A stretch of 64,000 nt of DNA from positions 51,414,174 through 51,478,173 of the forward strand of contig OW121740.1 of NCBI GenBank assembly GCA_933228675.1, read 5' to 3'. The notes beneath the pieces are model-generated. The model made no database searches. It was given only the letters and a program-made list of their open reading frames with translations, and was not told the DNA's origin. This stretch comes from Stomorhina lunata. Taxonomy: Eukaryota; Arthropoda; Insecta; Diptera; Rhiniidae. Numbering within the stretch: the first letter of the stretch is position 1; every line of letters starts with the position of its first letter. Below are positions 22,914 through 35,310 of the stretch, piece after piece. Both the position numbers and the translations under genes were made by a program.

Positions 22914-24065
22914 TTCAGTTCTACTTCAATTCTAGTTCAGTTCTAGTTCAGTTCTAGTTCAGTTCTACTTCATTTCTAGTTCAGTTCTAGTTCAGTTCTA
23001 GTTCAGTTCTAGTTCAGTTCTAGTTCAGTTCTAGTTCAGTTCTAGTTCATTTCTAGTTCATTTCTAGTTCAGTTCTAGTTCAGTTCTAGTTCAGTTCTAG
23101 TTCAGTTCTAGTTCAGTTCTAGTTCAGTTCTAGTTCAGTTCTAGTTCAGTTCTAGTTCAGTTCTAGTTCAGTTCTAGTTCAGTTCTAGTTCAGTTCTAGT
23201 TCAGTTCTAGTTCAGTTCTAGTTCAGTTCTAGTTCAGTTCTAGTTCAGTTCTAGTTCAGTTCTAGTTCAGTTCTAGTTCAGTTCTAGTTCAGTTCTAGTT
23301 CAGTTCTAGTTCAGTTCTAGTTCAGTTCTAGTTCAGTTCTAGTTCAGTTCTAGTTCAGTTCTAGTTCAGTTCTAGTTCAGTTCTAGTTCAGTTCTAGTTC
23401 AGTTCTAGTTCAGTTCTAGTTCAGTTCTAGTTCAGTTCTAGTTCAGTTCTAGTTCAGTTCTAGTTCAGTTCTAGTTCAGTTCTAGTTCAGTTCTAGTTCA
23501 GTTCTAGTTCAGTTCTAGTTCAGTTCTAGTTCAGTTCTAGTTCAGTTCTAGTTCAGTTCTAGTTCAGTTCTAGTTCAGTTCTAGTTCAGTTCTAGTTCAG
23601 TTCTAGTTCAGTTCTAGTTCAGTTCTAGTTCAGTTCTAGTTCAGTTCTAGTTCAGTTCTAGTTCAGTTCTAGTTCAGTTCTAGTTCAGTTCTAGTTCAGT
23701 TCTAGTTCAGTTCTAGTTCAGTTCTAGTTCAGTTCTAGTTCAGTTCTAGTTCAGTTCTAGTTCAGTTCTAGTTCAGTTCTAGTTCAGTTCTAGTTCAGTT
23801 CTAGTTCAGTTCTAGTTCAGTTCTAGTTCAGTTCTAGTTCAGTTCTAGTTCAGTTCTAGTTCACTTCTAGTTCAGTTCTAGTTCAGTTCTAGTTCAGTTC
23901 TAGTTCAGTTCTAGTTCAGTTCTATTTCAGTTCTAGTTCAGTTCTAGTTCAGTTCTAGTTCAGTTCTAGTTCAGTTCTAGTTCAGTTCTAGTTCAGTTCT
24001 AGTTCAGTTCTAGTTCAGTTCTAGTTCAGTTCTAGCTCAGTTCTAGTTCACTTCTAGTTCTCTCC
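22914..24065 (+). repeat. 11-bp satellite array, TTCAGTTCTAG unit (array 1)
   Basis: About 100 units of 11 bases with very few variants (isolated ATTTCTAG, CTCAG and CACTTC changes). Such homogeneity points to recent expansion or assembly-compressed repeats. Confidence 0.95.
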
Positions 24066-25960
24066 AAAAGACCCATATTTTTTAATAAAGGGTAAGTTTT
24101 GCATTGAAATACCTTTCGAATATGAATGACTTTGGTTTTAGTATGAACATTTAGTATTTATTTGAATGAAATTTTTGAATCTAAGGTACTTTTTGTATAA
24201 AATGGTACTTTTTATTTTAAAATTTAACTTCTGAGCCAAATCCCTTTATGTTTACCATAATAACAAGTACAAATAATTTACATATTATTTAATTAAATAT
24301 TTTTTACTTAACATCTATTTTTAAATCTTTAATTTTAAAATTAAAGAAATAATTGTTGAAAATTTATGTATTTAAAAAAAACACCAAAAAAAAAAAACAC
24401 AAAATTTTGGAATCATCATCAAACGAATTTCCTGTAGTAAACCCCCCCAAAAAAACACCATCTTTTTAAATAGTTAAAGAAATTAATAAGAAAACGCTTG
24501 AAAAGCTTCTAAAACGACAAAAAATCACAAACAAAAAATTCTTCTATTAATTATAAGTATACAACAAAAATGCTCGAAACACGCTAAAATGAACCCTCAA
24601 ACAGAAATTTTATAACAAAAAATTTTAAAACCAAAATAATCATAAATATTAGCTACAGCACCACAAAAATACAAATTACCAAACCAAAATTTATAATAAA
24701 CAAATATTAAATAAAAACAAAATTTAAAATAAAAAATAAAATTTTCCCAATGCTTTTTTATAATCTAAAACTCAAAACACTTAACACGTAATGCGCAGTG
24801 GTGAGTTTCACGAAAAGAAGTTGAGCAAATATGCTTTTATAAGCTGCTCATTTGTCCTTCAAATATCTTATAAAAAGTACCTACTTACAGTTTTTCGAAT
24901 GCAAAATCTTACGTTTAGTATGAGAATCGCCCTATACGGAGACAAATTTCCCTCTAACGATTATCAACTATCCTTCGAACCAATTTTTGTCTTACAGTCT
25001 TGACGCTGGTAGATATAGAAATCTTGCGCCAAATTTTAATTATTTGCATATTTTTTTTTATTTCACATTTTAAAGTCTTAACAAATATTTAAAGGAACAA
25101 ATTATATTCATAGTTTGCAAAATGAACCACTGTGCACTCTACATCAAAATGAACACGGTAAGAATCAATGGATTTATTTTATATAAGTTTAAGCTTTAAG
25201 AAGTTTAAGTTGTTCTTAATTTATATTAAAAGGTACTTTTTACACGAAAACGTACTTTTTGTGTTAAAAGGTACTTTTTATATATGAAGATATTATATAT
25301 TGTGATAAAAGGTATATTTTGTAAAAGAAGCTTTCCTTTAATTAATGAAGTAAAAGGCAATTAAAAAGTACTTTTTTGTATTAATAGTAGATTTTCGTAT
25401 CAAAAGTTTTTTGTTTCAAAAGGTACTTTTGTATCAAAAGTTACTATTTGTTTCGAATGTGTTTTTTGTTTTAAATAGTACTTCTTATTGCGCAAACTAA
25501 CTTTTTTCCCAAAAGGTACTATTTATTTAAAACGGTACTTTTGTATCTAGTTCCATTTTTTTAATTTGTATGAAAAAGTACTTTTTATATATGGTATTTA
25601 CCAAACCTTACATTAACTAATTCAGTTTTTAATTGAGTTTTTAGTTCCGTTCTTGATTCGGTTCTGAATTCAGCTCTTGGTTCAGTTCTGGATTCCGTTC
25701 TTGATGCAGTATTTTATTAAGTTTTTGACTTAGTTCTTAATTTAGCTCTAGGTTCAGTTCTGGATTCGGTTTAGATTAAGTTCTTGATTTAATTCTTTAT
25801 TCCATTCTTGATTACGTTCTGGATTCAGTTTTTGACTCACTTCTTCATTTTGTTCTTGATTAGGTTTTGATTCAGTTCCGGATACGGTTCTAGATTCAAT
25901 TCAGATTTGGTTTTTGTTGTTGATACATTTTTTTCTATTCTATTTTCATTTATTCATTCA
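24066..25960. other. Spacer between satellite arrays
   Basis: Mostly non-coding AT-rich DNA. Solitary, diverged 19-bp units (AAAAGGTACTTTTT) occur at 24180-24220 and 25225-25570. From 25610 to 25930 there are strongly diverged relatives of the 11-bp unit (TTCAGTTCTGGATTC, TTGATTCGGTTCTG). The 70-codon frame at 24791-25003 shows no known domain. Confidence 0.6.
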
Positions 25961-26735
25961 GTCCTAGTTCAGTTCAGTTCTAGTTCAGTTCTAGTTTAGT
26001 TCTAGTTCAGTTCTAGTTCAGTTCTAGTTCAGTTCTAGTTCAGTTCTAGTTCAGTTCTAGTTCAGTTCTAGTTCAGTTCTAGTTCAGTTCTAGTTCAGTT
26101 CTAGTTCAGTTCTAGTTCAGTTCTAGTTCAGTTCTAGTTCAGTTCTAGTTCAGTTCTAGTTCAGTTCTAGTTCAGTTCTAGTTCAGTTCTAGTTCAGTTC
26201 TAGTTCAGTTCTAGTTCAGTTCTAGTTCAGTTCTAGTTCAGTTCTAGTTCAGTTCTAGTTCAGTTCTAGTTCAGTTCTATTTCAGTTCTAGTTCAGTTCT
26301 AGTTCAGTTCTAGTTCAGTTCTAGTTCAGTTCTAGTTCAGTTCTAGTTCAGTTCTATTTCAGTTCTAGTTCAGTTCTAGTTCAGTTCTAGTTCAGTTCTA
26401 GTTCAGTTCTAGTTCAGTTCTAGTTCAGTTCTAGTTCAGTTCTAGTTCAGTTCTAGTTCAGTTCTAGTTCAGTTCTAGTTCAGTTCTAGTTCAGTTCTAG
26501 TTCAGATCTAGTTCAGTTCTAGTTCAGTTCTAGTTCAGTTCTAGTTCAGTTCTAGCTCAGTTCTAGTTCAGTTCTAGTTCAGTTCTAGTTCAGTTCTAGT
26601 TCAGTTCTAGTTTAGTTCTAGTTCAGTTCTAGTTCAGTTCTAGTTCAGTTCTAGTTCAGTTCTAGCTCAGTTCTAGTTCAGTTCTAGTTCAGTTCTAATT
26701 CAGTTTTAGTTCAATTCTAGTTCAGCTCTAGTCTA
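25960..26735 (+). repeat. 11-bp satellite array, TTCAGTTCTAG unit (array 2)
   Basis: About 70 units identical in sequence and orientation to array 1, with the last few units degenerate. Confidence 0.95.
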
Positions 26736-26809
26736 ATATTAGAAAAACTTACTTTCCTGTCAAAAGTTTATAATTGTTTTAGAACATAGTTTCGTAAATA
26801 AACGGTTCT

Positions 26810-27500
26810 TGTTTTTTGAAGGTACTTTTTGTATTTAAAGACACTTTTTGTATAAAAAGGTACTTTTTGTTTAAAAAGGTACTTTCTGTATAAAAACGTA
26901 ATTTTTGTATAAAAAGGTGCTTTTTGTATAAAAAGTTACTTTTTGTATAAAAAGTTACTTTTTGTATAAAAACGTAATTTTTGTATAAAAAGGTACTTTT
27001 TGTATGAAAACGTCCTTTTTTATAAAAAGGCACTTTTTGTATAAAAAAATACTTTTTGTATAAAAGGTTTCTTTTTGTATAAAAAACTTCTTTTTGCATA
27101 AAAAGTTACTTTTTGTATAAAAAGTTACTTTTTGTATAAAAGTACTTTTTGTATAAAAAGGTACTTCTTGCATAAAAAGGTACTTTTTGTATAAACAGGT
27201 ACTTTTTGTATAAAAAGGTACTTTTTGTATAAAAAGGTACTTTTTGTATAAAAAGGTACTTTTTGTATAAAAAGGTACTTTTTGTATAAAAAGGTACTTT
27301 TTGTATAAAAAGGTACTTTTTGTATAAAAGGTACTTTTTGTATAAAAAGGTACTTTTTGTATAAAAAGGTACTTTTTGTATTAAAAGGTACTTTTTGTAT
27401 AAAAACGTACTTTTTGTATAAAAAGGTACTCTTTGTATAAAAAGGTACTTTTTGTATAAAAAGGTACGTTTTGTATAAAAAGGTACTTTCGTATTAAAAG
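26810..27500 (+). repeat. 19-bp satellite array, TTTTTGTATAAAAAGGTAC unit (array 2)
   Basis: About 36 units. They differ from the first 19-bp array by ATAAAAAGG in place of ATTAAAAGG, and are more variable. Minus-strand frames at 26779-27173 (YTKSTFLYKK repeats) are artefacts. Degenerate units trail to about 27780. Confidence 0.9.
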
Positions 27501-27799
27501 TTTTTTTAATATTAAAAAGTACTTTTGTATTATTTTTTTTGGATTTAGTAATAGTTTATTTTTTTATTAAAAAAGTACTTTTTATAAAAAAGTATTTACA
27601 AATACCTTTTGCATTAAAAAAGTACTTTATGTATTTGATTTTAATTTTTAGTATTTAAAGACACTTTTTGTATTAAAAGTTAATATTTGTAGATATTAAA
27701 GGCTACATTTCGTTTGAAAAATTACTTTTTGTATGAAAATGTACTTTCTTAAAAGTAACATATTCATTTTAAAAAGTACCTTTTTGCTTAAAACGAGAA

Positions 27800-28855
27800 T
27801 TTAGTAAAAAGTATTAAAAATTAACAAAACAAGGTCATTTCTTCGGTAAAAAACCTCTTAATATTCACCAGCTCAATTTAATCAAGTTTTAATAGAAAAA
27901 GTTTATAACCCAACAAACAAAAATTTGAAAATTTCAAAATTGTTTTATTAGGTCATAAAGAGCAGTAGAGTAAAATATCAGATCATTGTGGAAGTATTAA
28001 CAAAGAAGAAAAAATTGCAACTGAAAGCTAAAATTTCAAAACAATATTTAAACTAAAGAAAACATAAAAAAATGATCCCTCCAATTAAAGAAACAAAATT
28101 ATATATATAAATAAACGATAAATTAACAAAAATAAAACAATAATGAAAAATTACATTAAAGAAAAGCTTAATTTCTGTAACTAAATAGTTTTCGAGTGTA
28201 GAATTTTATTCCTTTGTATAATTTTTAACAATTATTTATAATTAAAGAAGAAAAAACCATAAGAGATCACAAAATTATAAGAGAAAAAGAAAAAAACTAA
28301 AACTTTGTAATATAAAATTTATGTACTGAACTGATTGAAATTCAATAAAATGTGTAACAAATTTGAAAATATATAAGAATTTTCCAAATAAAACCATAAG
28401 AAGAATTTGTGTTATATAAATATTTATTCAAAATTTTCGAATGATTAATTTTTTGCAGTGTATTTTCAATACTTTGTAAATTATAGTTTACTTTTAGGCT
28501 GCTTAAAAATATTCCAAAAGTATGCAAAATATTATAAATTATCTTGAAGCCTAAAGGTAGGCTTTATCTCTTCTAAAAAAATTTTAATTTAATTTCACAA
28601 AATAACTATAACTAAGAAATCAATTTGAAAATTTGTTTAATATTGTATTATTTTGTCTAATTCTAAAGTTAATTCTTATTAATAGATAAGTAATAAAATT
28701 ACATAACCTAACATACATGAATATATATTTGTATTTGTTTAAATATTTATATATGAAACATCAACATTCCCTTCATTTACACTTGTATTCAAATAAATAT
28801 ATATACCACAAATATTTACATATACATAGATATATACATTAGGGTTTCCCTTTTT
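27800..28855. other. AT-rich non-coding stretch
   Basis: I see no gene, repeat unit or RNA here. The 61-codon minus frame at 28342-28527 looks like chance. Confidence 0.5.
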
Positions 28856-28859
28856 ATGC

Positions 28860-30155
28860 TAAAGGTCGTAATGTTGCATTCTCACCCCTCGAGTCGGTAA
28901 CAGTTAATACAAAAGTTAGACTGAGAAAGTTCCAGGTTAATTAATGAATGTTTGCAATTATTGCAAGGTGTGAAAATGTTGCATTTTTACACCTTGAATC
29001 GACAACAGCTAATACAAAAGTTTGAATGAGAAAATGCCAGGTTAATCCATGCAAGTTAACATTTGTTGCAAGGTGTGAAAATGTTGCATTTTCACCCCTC
29101 GAATCGGCAACAGCTAATACAAAAGTTAGACTGAGAAGTTTAAGGTTAATCCAAAAGTTAGACTGAGAAAGTACCAGGTTTTTCCATGAAAGTTACAAAT
29201 TATTGCAAGGGTGGGAAAATGTTGCATTTTCACCCCTCGAAACGGCAACAGCTAATACAAAAGTTTAAATGAAAAAATGCCAGGTTAATCCATGATAGTT
29301 ACCAATTATTGCAAGGTGTGTAAATGTTGCACTTTCACCCATCGAATCGGCAATAGCTAATACAAAAGTTGGACTGAGAAAGTTCCAGGTTAATCTATGA
29401 ATCTTAACAATTATTGCAAGGGTGGGAAAATGTTGCATTTTCACCCTTCGAATCGGCAACAGCTAGTACAAAAGTTTAAATGAAAAAATGCCAGGTTAAT
29501 CCATGTTAGTTACCAATTATTGCAAGGTGTGTAAATGTTGCACTTTCACCCATCGAATCGGCAACAGCTAATACAAAAGTCAGACTTAGAAAGTTCCAGG
29601 TTAGTCCATGAAAGTTACCAATTATTGCAAAGTGGGAAAATGTTGCATTTTCCCACCTTGAATCGGCAACAGCTAATACCAAAATTAGACTGAGAAAGTT
29701 CTAGGTTAATCCATTAAAGTTACCAATTATTGCAATGTGGGAAAATGTTGCATTTTCACACCTTGAATCGGCAACAGCTAATACAAAAGTTAGACTGAGA
29801 ATGTTCCAAGTTAATCCATGAAAGTTAACAATTATTGCAAGGTGTGAAAATGTTGCATTTTCACCCCTCGAATCGGCAACAGCTAATACAAAAGTTAGAC
29901 TTAGAAAGTTCCGAGTATATCCATGAAAGTTAATAATTGTGGCAAGGTGTGAAAATGTTGCACTTTCACCCCTCGAATCGGCAACAGCTAATACAAAAGA
30001 TAGACTGAAAAGGTTTTGGGTTAATCCATGAATAGTTACCATATATTGAAAGGTGTAAAAATGTTGCATTTTCACACCTTGAATCGGCAACAGCTAATTC
30101 AAAGGTTAAATGAGAAAGTTTTAGGTTAATCCATGAAAGTTCAAAATTATTGCAA
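28860..30155. repeat. About 107-bp tandem array with internal hairpin
   Basis: About 12 units, each with GTGAAAATGTTGCATTTTCAC (a 9-bp inverted repeat around TTG), then CCCTCGAATCGGCAACAGCT, AATACAAAAGTTAGACTGAG and CCAGGTTAATCCATG. Starts recur near 28870, 28975, 29080, 29220, 29325, 29430, 29535, 29640, 29745, 29845, 29950 and 30060. Frames on the minus strand (29265-29459, 29701-30090) arise from the repeat. Confidence 0.9.
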
Positions 30156-30344
30156 GATCGTCTTTTATTCTTTCAGGATAGGATGACGATAGGTCACATA
30201 GTTTGATGGTCTGGTCAATAGATTCACTTAGACTATAAAGTTTATTGTATTACGAAGGAGGCTATCCCTAGATCGCTTAAAAACAATTCAGTTGGCCACT
30301 ATCAAAGTCAGCCTATTGTTAGTCCCTTAATATAGAACAGGATT

Positions 30345-30560
30345 GGCTTAGCGAACCGCCGTGGTATAGCAGGTTTGTCGCCTAGCATACCAGAGGTCCC
30401 AAGTTCGATCCCCGGCCAGACTCACTTGAAAAAAAATAAATTTTCCAAAAAGCGGCGGTTCATCTCATAACTTAGCTAGCCACTGGTTATTGAGTATTAG
30501 GCTATGTAAAACTTCTCCAACTAATGAATTTGCCGTCCGGAACCGGAATTAAAACGTAGC
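30345..30560 (+). repeat. tRNA-like module joined to inverted LINE family-C end
   Basis: The plus strand has TGGTATAGCAGG and AAGTTCGATCCCC, followed by ACTCACTTGAAAAAAAATAA and GCGGCGGTTC. From about 30465 the sequence is the reverse complement of the end of LINE family C (minus-strand match to 2690-2785, including the region encoding the last codons). The order and relative orientation are the same as at 2345-2895. Confidence 0.65.
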
Positions 30561-30835
30561 TCATTGTCTGAGAGAAGTACCCTTGTTCCAATTGGAATGT
30601 TGATGGGGAATTATATATATACATATATATTGGCTAAGTACGAAGATGTTTTTTTGGAATTCTTCTCTCCTTCACCATAGTTATATGTCCGTTCATATCT
30701 GAACGGATCCACATATGTCTGGAATAAATACATCCCCGGAGACCACCTTTCCTTTGCAATAGAAGCTTTCAAGTGTCAAGTTAGTACCAAGACTTGCTAA
30801 GTCGACTGCTCTACAATTTCTTTCTATATCCCTAT

Positions 30836-31393
30836 ATAGTCCTAGGGCCAAATCGTCGCATTCGATATCGATCAAAATTTAAGATATTTCAGAAAAATTT
30901 GTGCAGCATCTTAATAATATATAACATATTCTTTGGCTTGGTGCTAAAAGGGCCGATGTCAATTTTTTGCTGTTTTGAGTTAATCATGACTTTAGTATCC
31001 ATTTTTACCCAATTTTTTTTTGGCTATAACACCTTATCTCTAACTTTACTAAGAACAGACGCATAAGAAGTTTTCTGTGAATGTATATGGAAAATAAAAA
31101 CTTTAAATCAAATTTTCTCAAAACTTTTTTTTGACATTGGCCCTTTTAGCACCAAGCCACAGATATAAGGTCCCCGACATTGTAACTTATTTCTCAAAAG
31201 TTCCCAGATAATAAAAGAATTTTATTGAAATTAAATATTTCGACAAACTAAAGAATATGTTGAGATATCAAATTTCATTAAACTTTTTGCAAATTAAATT
31301 ATTACGAAAATCCTTAAGGTATGTTATACAATATTTGTTTAAAAGTCTAAATTTTTTAAACGATATCGAATGCGGACATTTAATCCCTATATT
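30836..31393. mobile_element. MITE with about 35-bp TIRs
   Basis: The left end TAGGGCCAAATCGTCGCATT, then CGATATCGATCAAAA, is inverted at the right end (CGATATCGAATGCGGAC, then ATTTAATCCCTA). There is no transposase. Partial relatives lie at 7665-7975 and 10640-10835. A second inverted-repeat element is inserted inside it. Confidence 0.65.
30941..31163. mobile_element. Nested MITE (about 225 bp)
   Basis: TIRs of about 29 bp: left TGGCTTGGTGCTAAAAGGGC, continuing CGATGTCAA; right TTGACATTGGCCC, then TTTTAGCACCAAGCCA. The older copy at 7665-7975 lacks this segment, which supports a later insertion. The target duplication is not clear. Confidence 0.65.
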
Positions 31394-31440
31394 CTTCTAC
31401 TTCTGTTATCCTTGACTTCCAGTGGAGTATAGGGTCTCAT
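31393..31440 (-). repeat. LINE family-B tail
   Basis: TTCTGTTATCCTTGACTTCC, then AGTGGAGTATAGGGTCTCAT, is the reverse complement of the family-B 3' end. It abuts the MITE, a juxtaposition also seen at 10620-10640. Confidence 0.55.
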
Positions 31441-31877
31441 ATATTAACTGTTATCGATTTCAGAAGTGAAAATGAAACCTTTCGAACTTTTGCAACCTAG
31501 TAAGGTCCACCCTAATATACATTCAAACATATTTATGTATTCGAAGAAAATTATATAAAAATTGCAACCAAAAATTAAAAAAATCATATAAACATTTTGA
31601 ATTTTGTGAAACTGTATAACCATTTAAATACAAAATAAATTAAATCAATTATACTCCAAAGAAATTTAAGAAGATAAGAATGAAATGAAAGAATGAACCT
31701 ACATACAACGTACATAGATTGCATATAATTGGGATAATGTTAATTTCAATAAAAATATAAAAAATATATTATAAAAATGAATAATAAATAAAAGAAACCA
31801 ACAAAAAAACATATAAAATAATTGAGTTTTCATTGAAGAAGAATTTGTTTAGATGTACCCAAATTTGGCAACCATTG

Positions 31878-32285
31878 AATATGCAGTCACTCAAATTACT
31901 GTCCCAATGTTTTTAAGTTCATTACGAATATGAGTGATACTTACCCTTAATAAAAAAACTAAATAAAACAAAAGCAAATTTTTATTGGGACGGTTTTTTG
32001 ACTTTAGATTTATTTATATATTTTTTTAATTTAATATTTTGTATAGCCTTTATTCGCAGTAATAACGGCTTCTATATGACGCGGCATACTCTCTACTAAA
32101 TGTTTAGAATCACTTGAAGTAATGCCGTTCTAAGCTTCCACTACATCCGACCTCAGTTCATCTAAATCACCAGGGGTTCCGACATAACCTCTCATAAGAA
32201 CTCCACAAAGGTGCGCAATGGGGTTAAGATCGCGTGACTGGGACGGCCAGTCAAGGAATTTGTACCTGTTGTCATTGAGTCATTT
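31878..32285 (-). pseudogene. Tc1-like transposase C-terminal remnant
   Basis: The minus strand from 32285 to 32031 encodes KFLDWPSQSRDLNPI, then LMRGYVGTPGDLDELRSDVV, an in-frame stop where Trp is expected, and MPRRIEAVITANKGYTKY. This is the end of a Tc1-family DDE domain (the DLNPI block lies near the last catalytic acid). Near 31878 CAGTCACTCAAATTACTGTC may be its terminal repeat. The rest of the element is missing, with a LINE sitting where it should continue. Confidence 0.7.
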
Positions 32286-32289
32286 TTGT

Positions 32290-35200
32290 GTTAGATTAGA
32301 TTAGATAGGAGGACCTCACAGAAAACTGTAAGATTATGCACAAGACCATAGGTGTTGATCCATAGTGCGTCCTCGATTAAGAAGCTTCATTTCGAGAAGC
32401 ATTACCAACATTTAGCACATTTTGTTTTCCTCCTTTATCAGTTCACATAAAGCTTCGACAATTTTTATCATCTTTAGAGGATGCATCTTTAGAGGATGCA
32501 CGTTCCTTAGATCTTCTAGATTCTGAAAAAAGTAAGAATCAAAACATTTAAATCGATTGTTAGATAGTGCAACACTTTGACAAAGGAAGTGGTATGTATG
32601 TATCTTCCTCTTCTTCGTTGCACCATCTACACATATCGTCATTTCTTAAGCGTATTTTTTTCAAGAAGTACCTTAAGTTATTATGTCCAGTTATGATACC
32701 TACATATATCCTTAAATCATTTTTATCCATATTTAATATAGTTTTTTGTGTGTTAATATCTCTTGTCTGCCATAGAGCTTTCGTTTGAGTACATTGCGTT
32801 GAGTTATTCCACAATACATTTGATTCAGATTTAAATTTGCTTCTCATATTCTGATAAATTGAGCAGAGCCCAGGGTAAACCTCCACATATGCTGCATTTC
32901 CATTCAAGTCTGCTCCATTGCGTGCCAATTCATCTGCTTTCTCATTGCCCAGTATATTATTATGGCCAGGTACCCAACACAGTTTTAAGAAGTGTTGTTC
33001 GTTGAGAGCCTGTAGCTCTCTGCGACAACGGCTAACTACCTTTGACCTAATAGTTCTATTGCATATTGATTTGATTGCTGCTTGACTATCTATGTAAATT
33101 GTGATATCGCTTTTGAATATCGGCATCATAGATATCATACGAGCTGCTTCCAATACAGCAAATATCTCTGCTTGGAAGATGCTGCAATCAGTATTTAAAC
33201 TAAAGCTACTACTTATTCCTAGTTTTTCACAACAAATACCACTACCAGTACCTTGTTCCTTCTTTGAACCATCAGTGTAAATCTCTATACCCAGTGAATT
33301 ATGGTTTCTAACATTCCAACTTTCTCTTGAAGGTATAACAGCCCTAATCTTCTTATCCCATACTATTTGAGGAGTCATGTAGTCTGTAACTACGTCTCTG
33401 TATCCATAGTTAATAATTAATGATGAGTGTCCCTTTTCTTTGATCACCAATTGGCCACTCTCACTAAGTCTGACCTGTGTTCTTAGAGCATATTCTTTAA
33501 TATGTAGGTGCAGTGGGTCCATATTTAAAATTCTGTTGCAGTAGATCTCATTGCCCCTGAGATGCTTAGTGCAACTATTCTGTTAACTCTGTCAACTAGG
33601 GAGGCATGACATTTAACGTTCATAATTGGCCACCAAACTAGAGAGCCATGTGTTAAAGTCGGTCTAACGATAGCTTGGTATATCCAATAAATCATTCTCG
33701 GTCTTAATCCCCAAGTTTTTCCTATAAGTTTTTGGCATGAATAAATTGCCGCATAGGACTTTTTAATCCTTTCTTTAAGATTTGGTAGCCATTTAAGTTT
33801 ATAATCAAATACTACACCTAGAAACTTCGCTTGTTTTGAAAGAGATAATACTTTTCCGTCAAGCTTTGGGGGCTCGAACAAAGGTATTATTTTCCTTGTA
33901 AATATTACCATTTCTGTTTTAGATGGATTAATTCCTAAACCACACTGTTTGGACCAACTGAGTAACATCTTTAATGATCTTTCCATTATTTCGGTTAGAG
34001 TGCTGGGGAATTTACCTCTAACGATTAATACTAAGTCGTCAGCATAAGCCACGACTCCTACACCAAGAGCATTGAATTGTACTAGTATGTCATTTAATAC
34101 AAGTATCCATAGTGTAGGTGAAATAACTCCCCCTTGGGGCGTACCTCTAGTAGCCAGCGCATGTAGAACTGATCCTCCCAGTTCTGACTGTATATGGCGT
34201 TGCGTGAGAAACTTTATTATCCACGATTTTACATTAGAATCGCAACCACTGTTATCTAATGCTATCTCAATAGCCTCTGATTTGATGTTGTTAAAGGCTC
34301 CTTCAATATCTAAGAAGCATGCCAAAGCATATTCTCCTTGATTTAATGATTGCTCAATTCTTGATGTTAAGCTATGCAGTGCCGTTTCAACGGATTTGCC
34401 TTTGATATATGCATGTTGGTCGGGAGAAAAGGGCATATTAGCAATCCTCTCTCTAACGTGATTATCTAGGATTCTTTCTAATGTTTTCAGTAAAAATGAT
34501 GATAGACTGATTGGTCTATAGTCTTTAGCTTCATGATGTTGTGATGTTGTTACCAACTTTTGGTATAAATACTACCTTTACTTTCCTCCAATTTGTTGGA
34601 ACGTAAGCATGTTCTATGCATGCAGCAAAGAGTCTTTTTAGCAGTTCCTCAGTAGACCCAATGGATTTTTGTAGCATTATTGGGTACACGCTATCCAAAC
34701 CTGGTGATTTGTAGGGTTCAAATGTTCCGATTGCCCATCTAATTTTGTCAATTGTAATAAGATTTTTGCATTCATTGCTTCTAAATTGTTCGGTAATAAA
34801 TGGGGATTGGTTTTCCGTTGCGTTTAGTTCCCAACCCGGAAAGTGTTGTTTAAATAATACTTCTAGTGTTTCTTTTGCAGACATCGTCCATTCATCATTG
34901 AAATTCTTAATGTTGCTTGCAACATAATTTTGTTTAGACATAAGTCTCCTAAGCCTGGCTGTATCTTTCACATTTTCCAGATCTTTAAATTTGTTGACAA
35001 AACACTGTCTTTTAGCTTTTCTTATTTGTTTTTTAAATTCTTTCCTGTTCTCTTTATAAGATTTCCATTTGTGTTCCGTATTATACTTCCTAGCTGCGTT
35101 TAGTGCTTTCATTGTATTAAGTCTGATTTTTTCTAGGTCTTTATGCCACCACTCTTGTAATTTTTTGTGTTTGCTTTTACTACTGGAGCACGAATTCTTG

Positions 35201-35310
35201 AAGGCTATATTAAAAGCTTCCTCGAGATTTCTTGAGTTTGTTTGGCTGTGTTCATTGTCCCATTGGAAAATTATATTTTTCTTCAATAATTAGAATTTTT
35301 CACAGAAAAC
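32290..35310 (-). mobile_element. LINE with RT and RNase H (I/LOA-group), near-complete 3' part
   Basis: Three minus-strand frames join as one frameshifted ORF2. The first, 35286-34531, is the linker and RT fingers (SPGLDSVYPIMLQ, then VPTNWRKVKVVFIPK). The second, 34556-33525, is RT: YRPISLSSF, CFLDIEGAFNN, TPQGGVISP, and YADD at its residues 171-174. The third, 33522-32560, is RNase H with all four acidic residues in place (TDGS D84, QAE E119, IDSQ D145, ADELA D197), followed by a CRWC Cys box. Frameshifts occur near 34540 and between 33525 and 33522, and the endonuclease is absent, so it is 5'-truncated and inactive but young-looking. AGATTAGATTAGAT at 32293-32308 may be its TAATC-type tail. 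It interrupts the Tc1 remnant region. Confidence 0.85.

Noticed and set aside
22085..24065. Possible CRISPR array because of regular short repeats
   Set aside because: The units are contiguous with no unique spacers, and the setting is a eukaryotic genome with spliced genes.
26779..27173. Minus-strand frames with YTKSTFLYKK repeats
   Set aside because: Translation of the 19-bp satellite; no start context, no domain.
29701..30090. 129-codon repeat protein-like frame (LSLTFVLAVADSRGEN units)
   Set aside because: Produced by the 107-bp tandem array; other units break the frame, so protein coding is unlikely.
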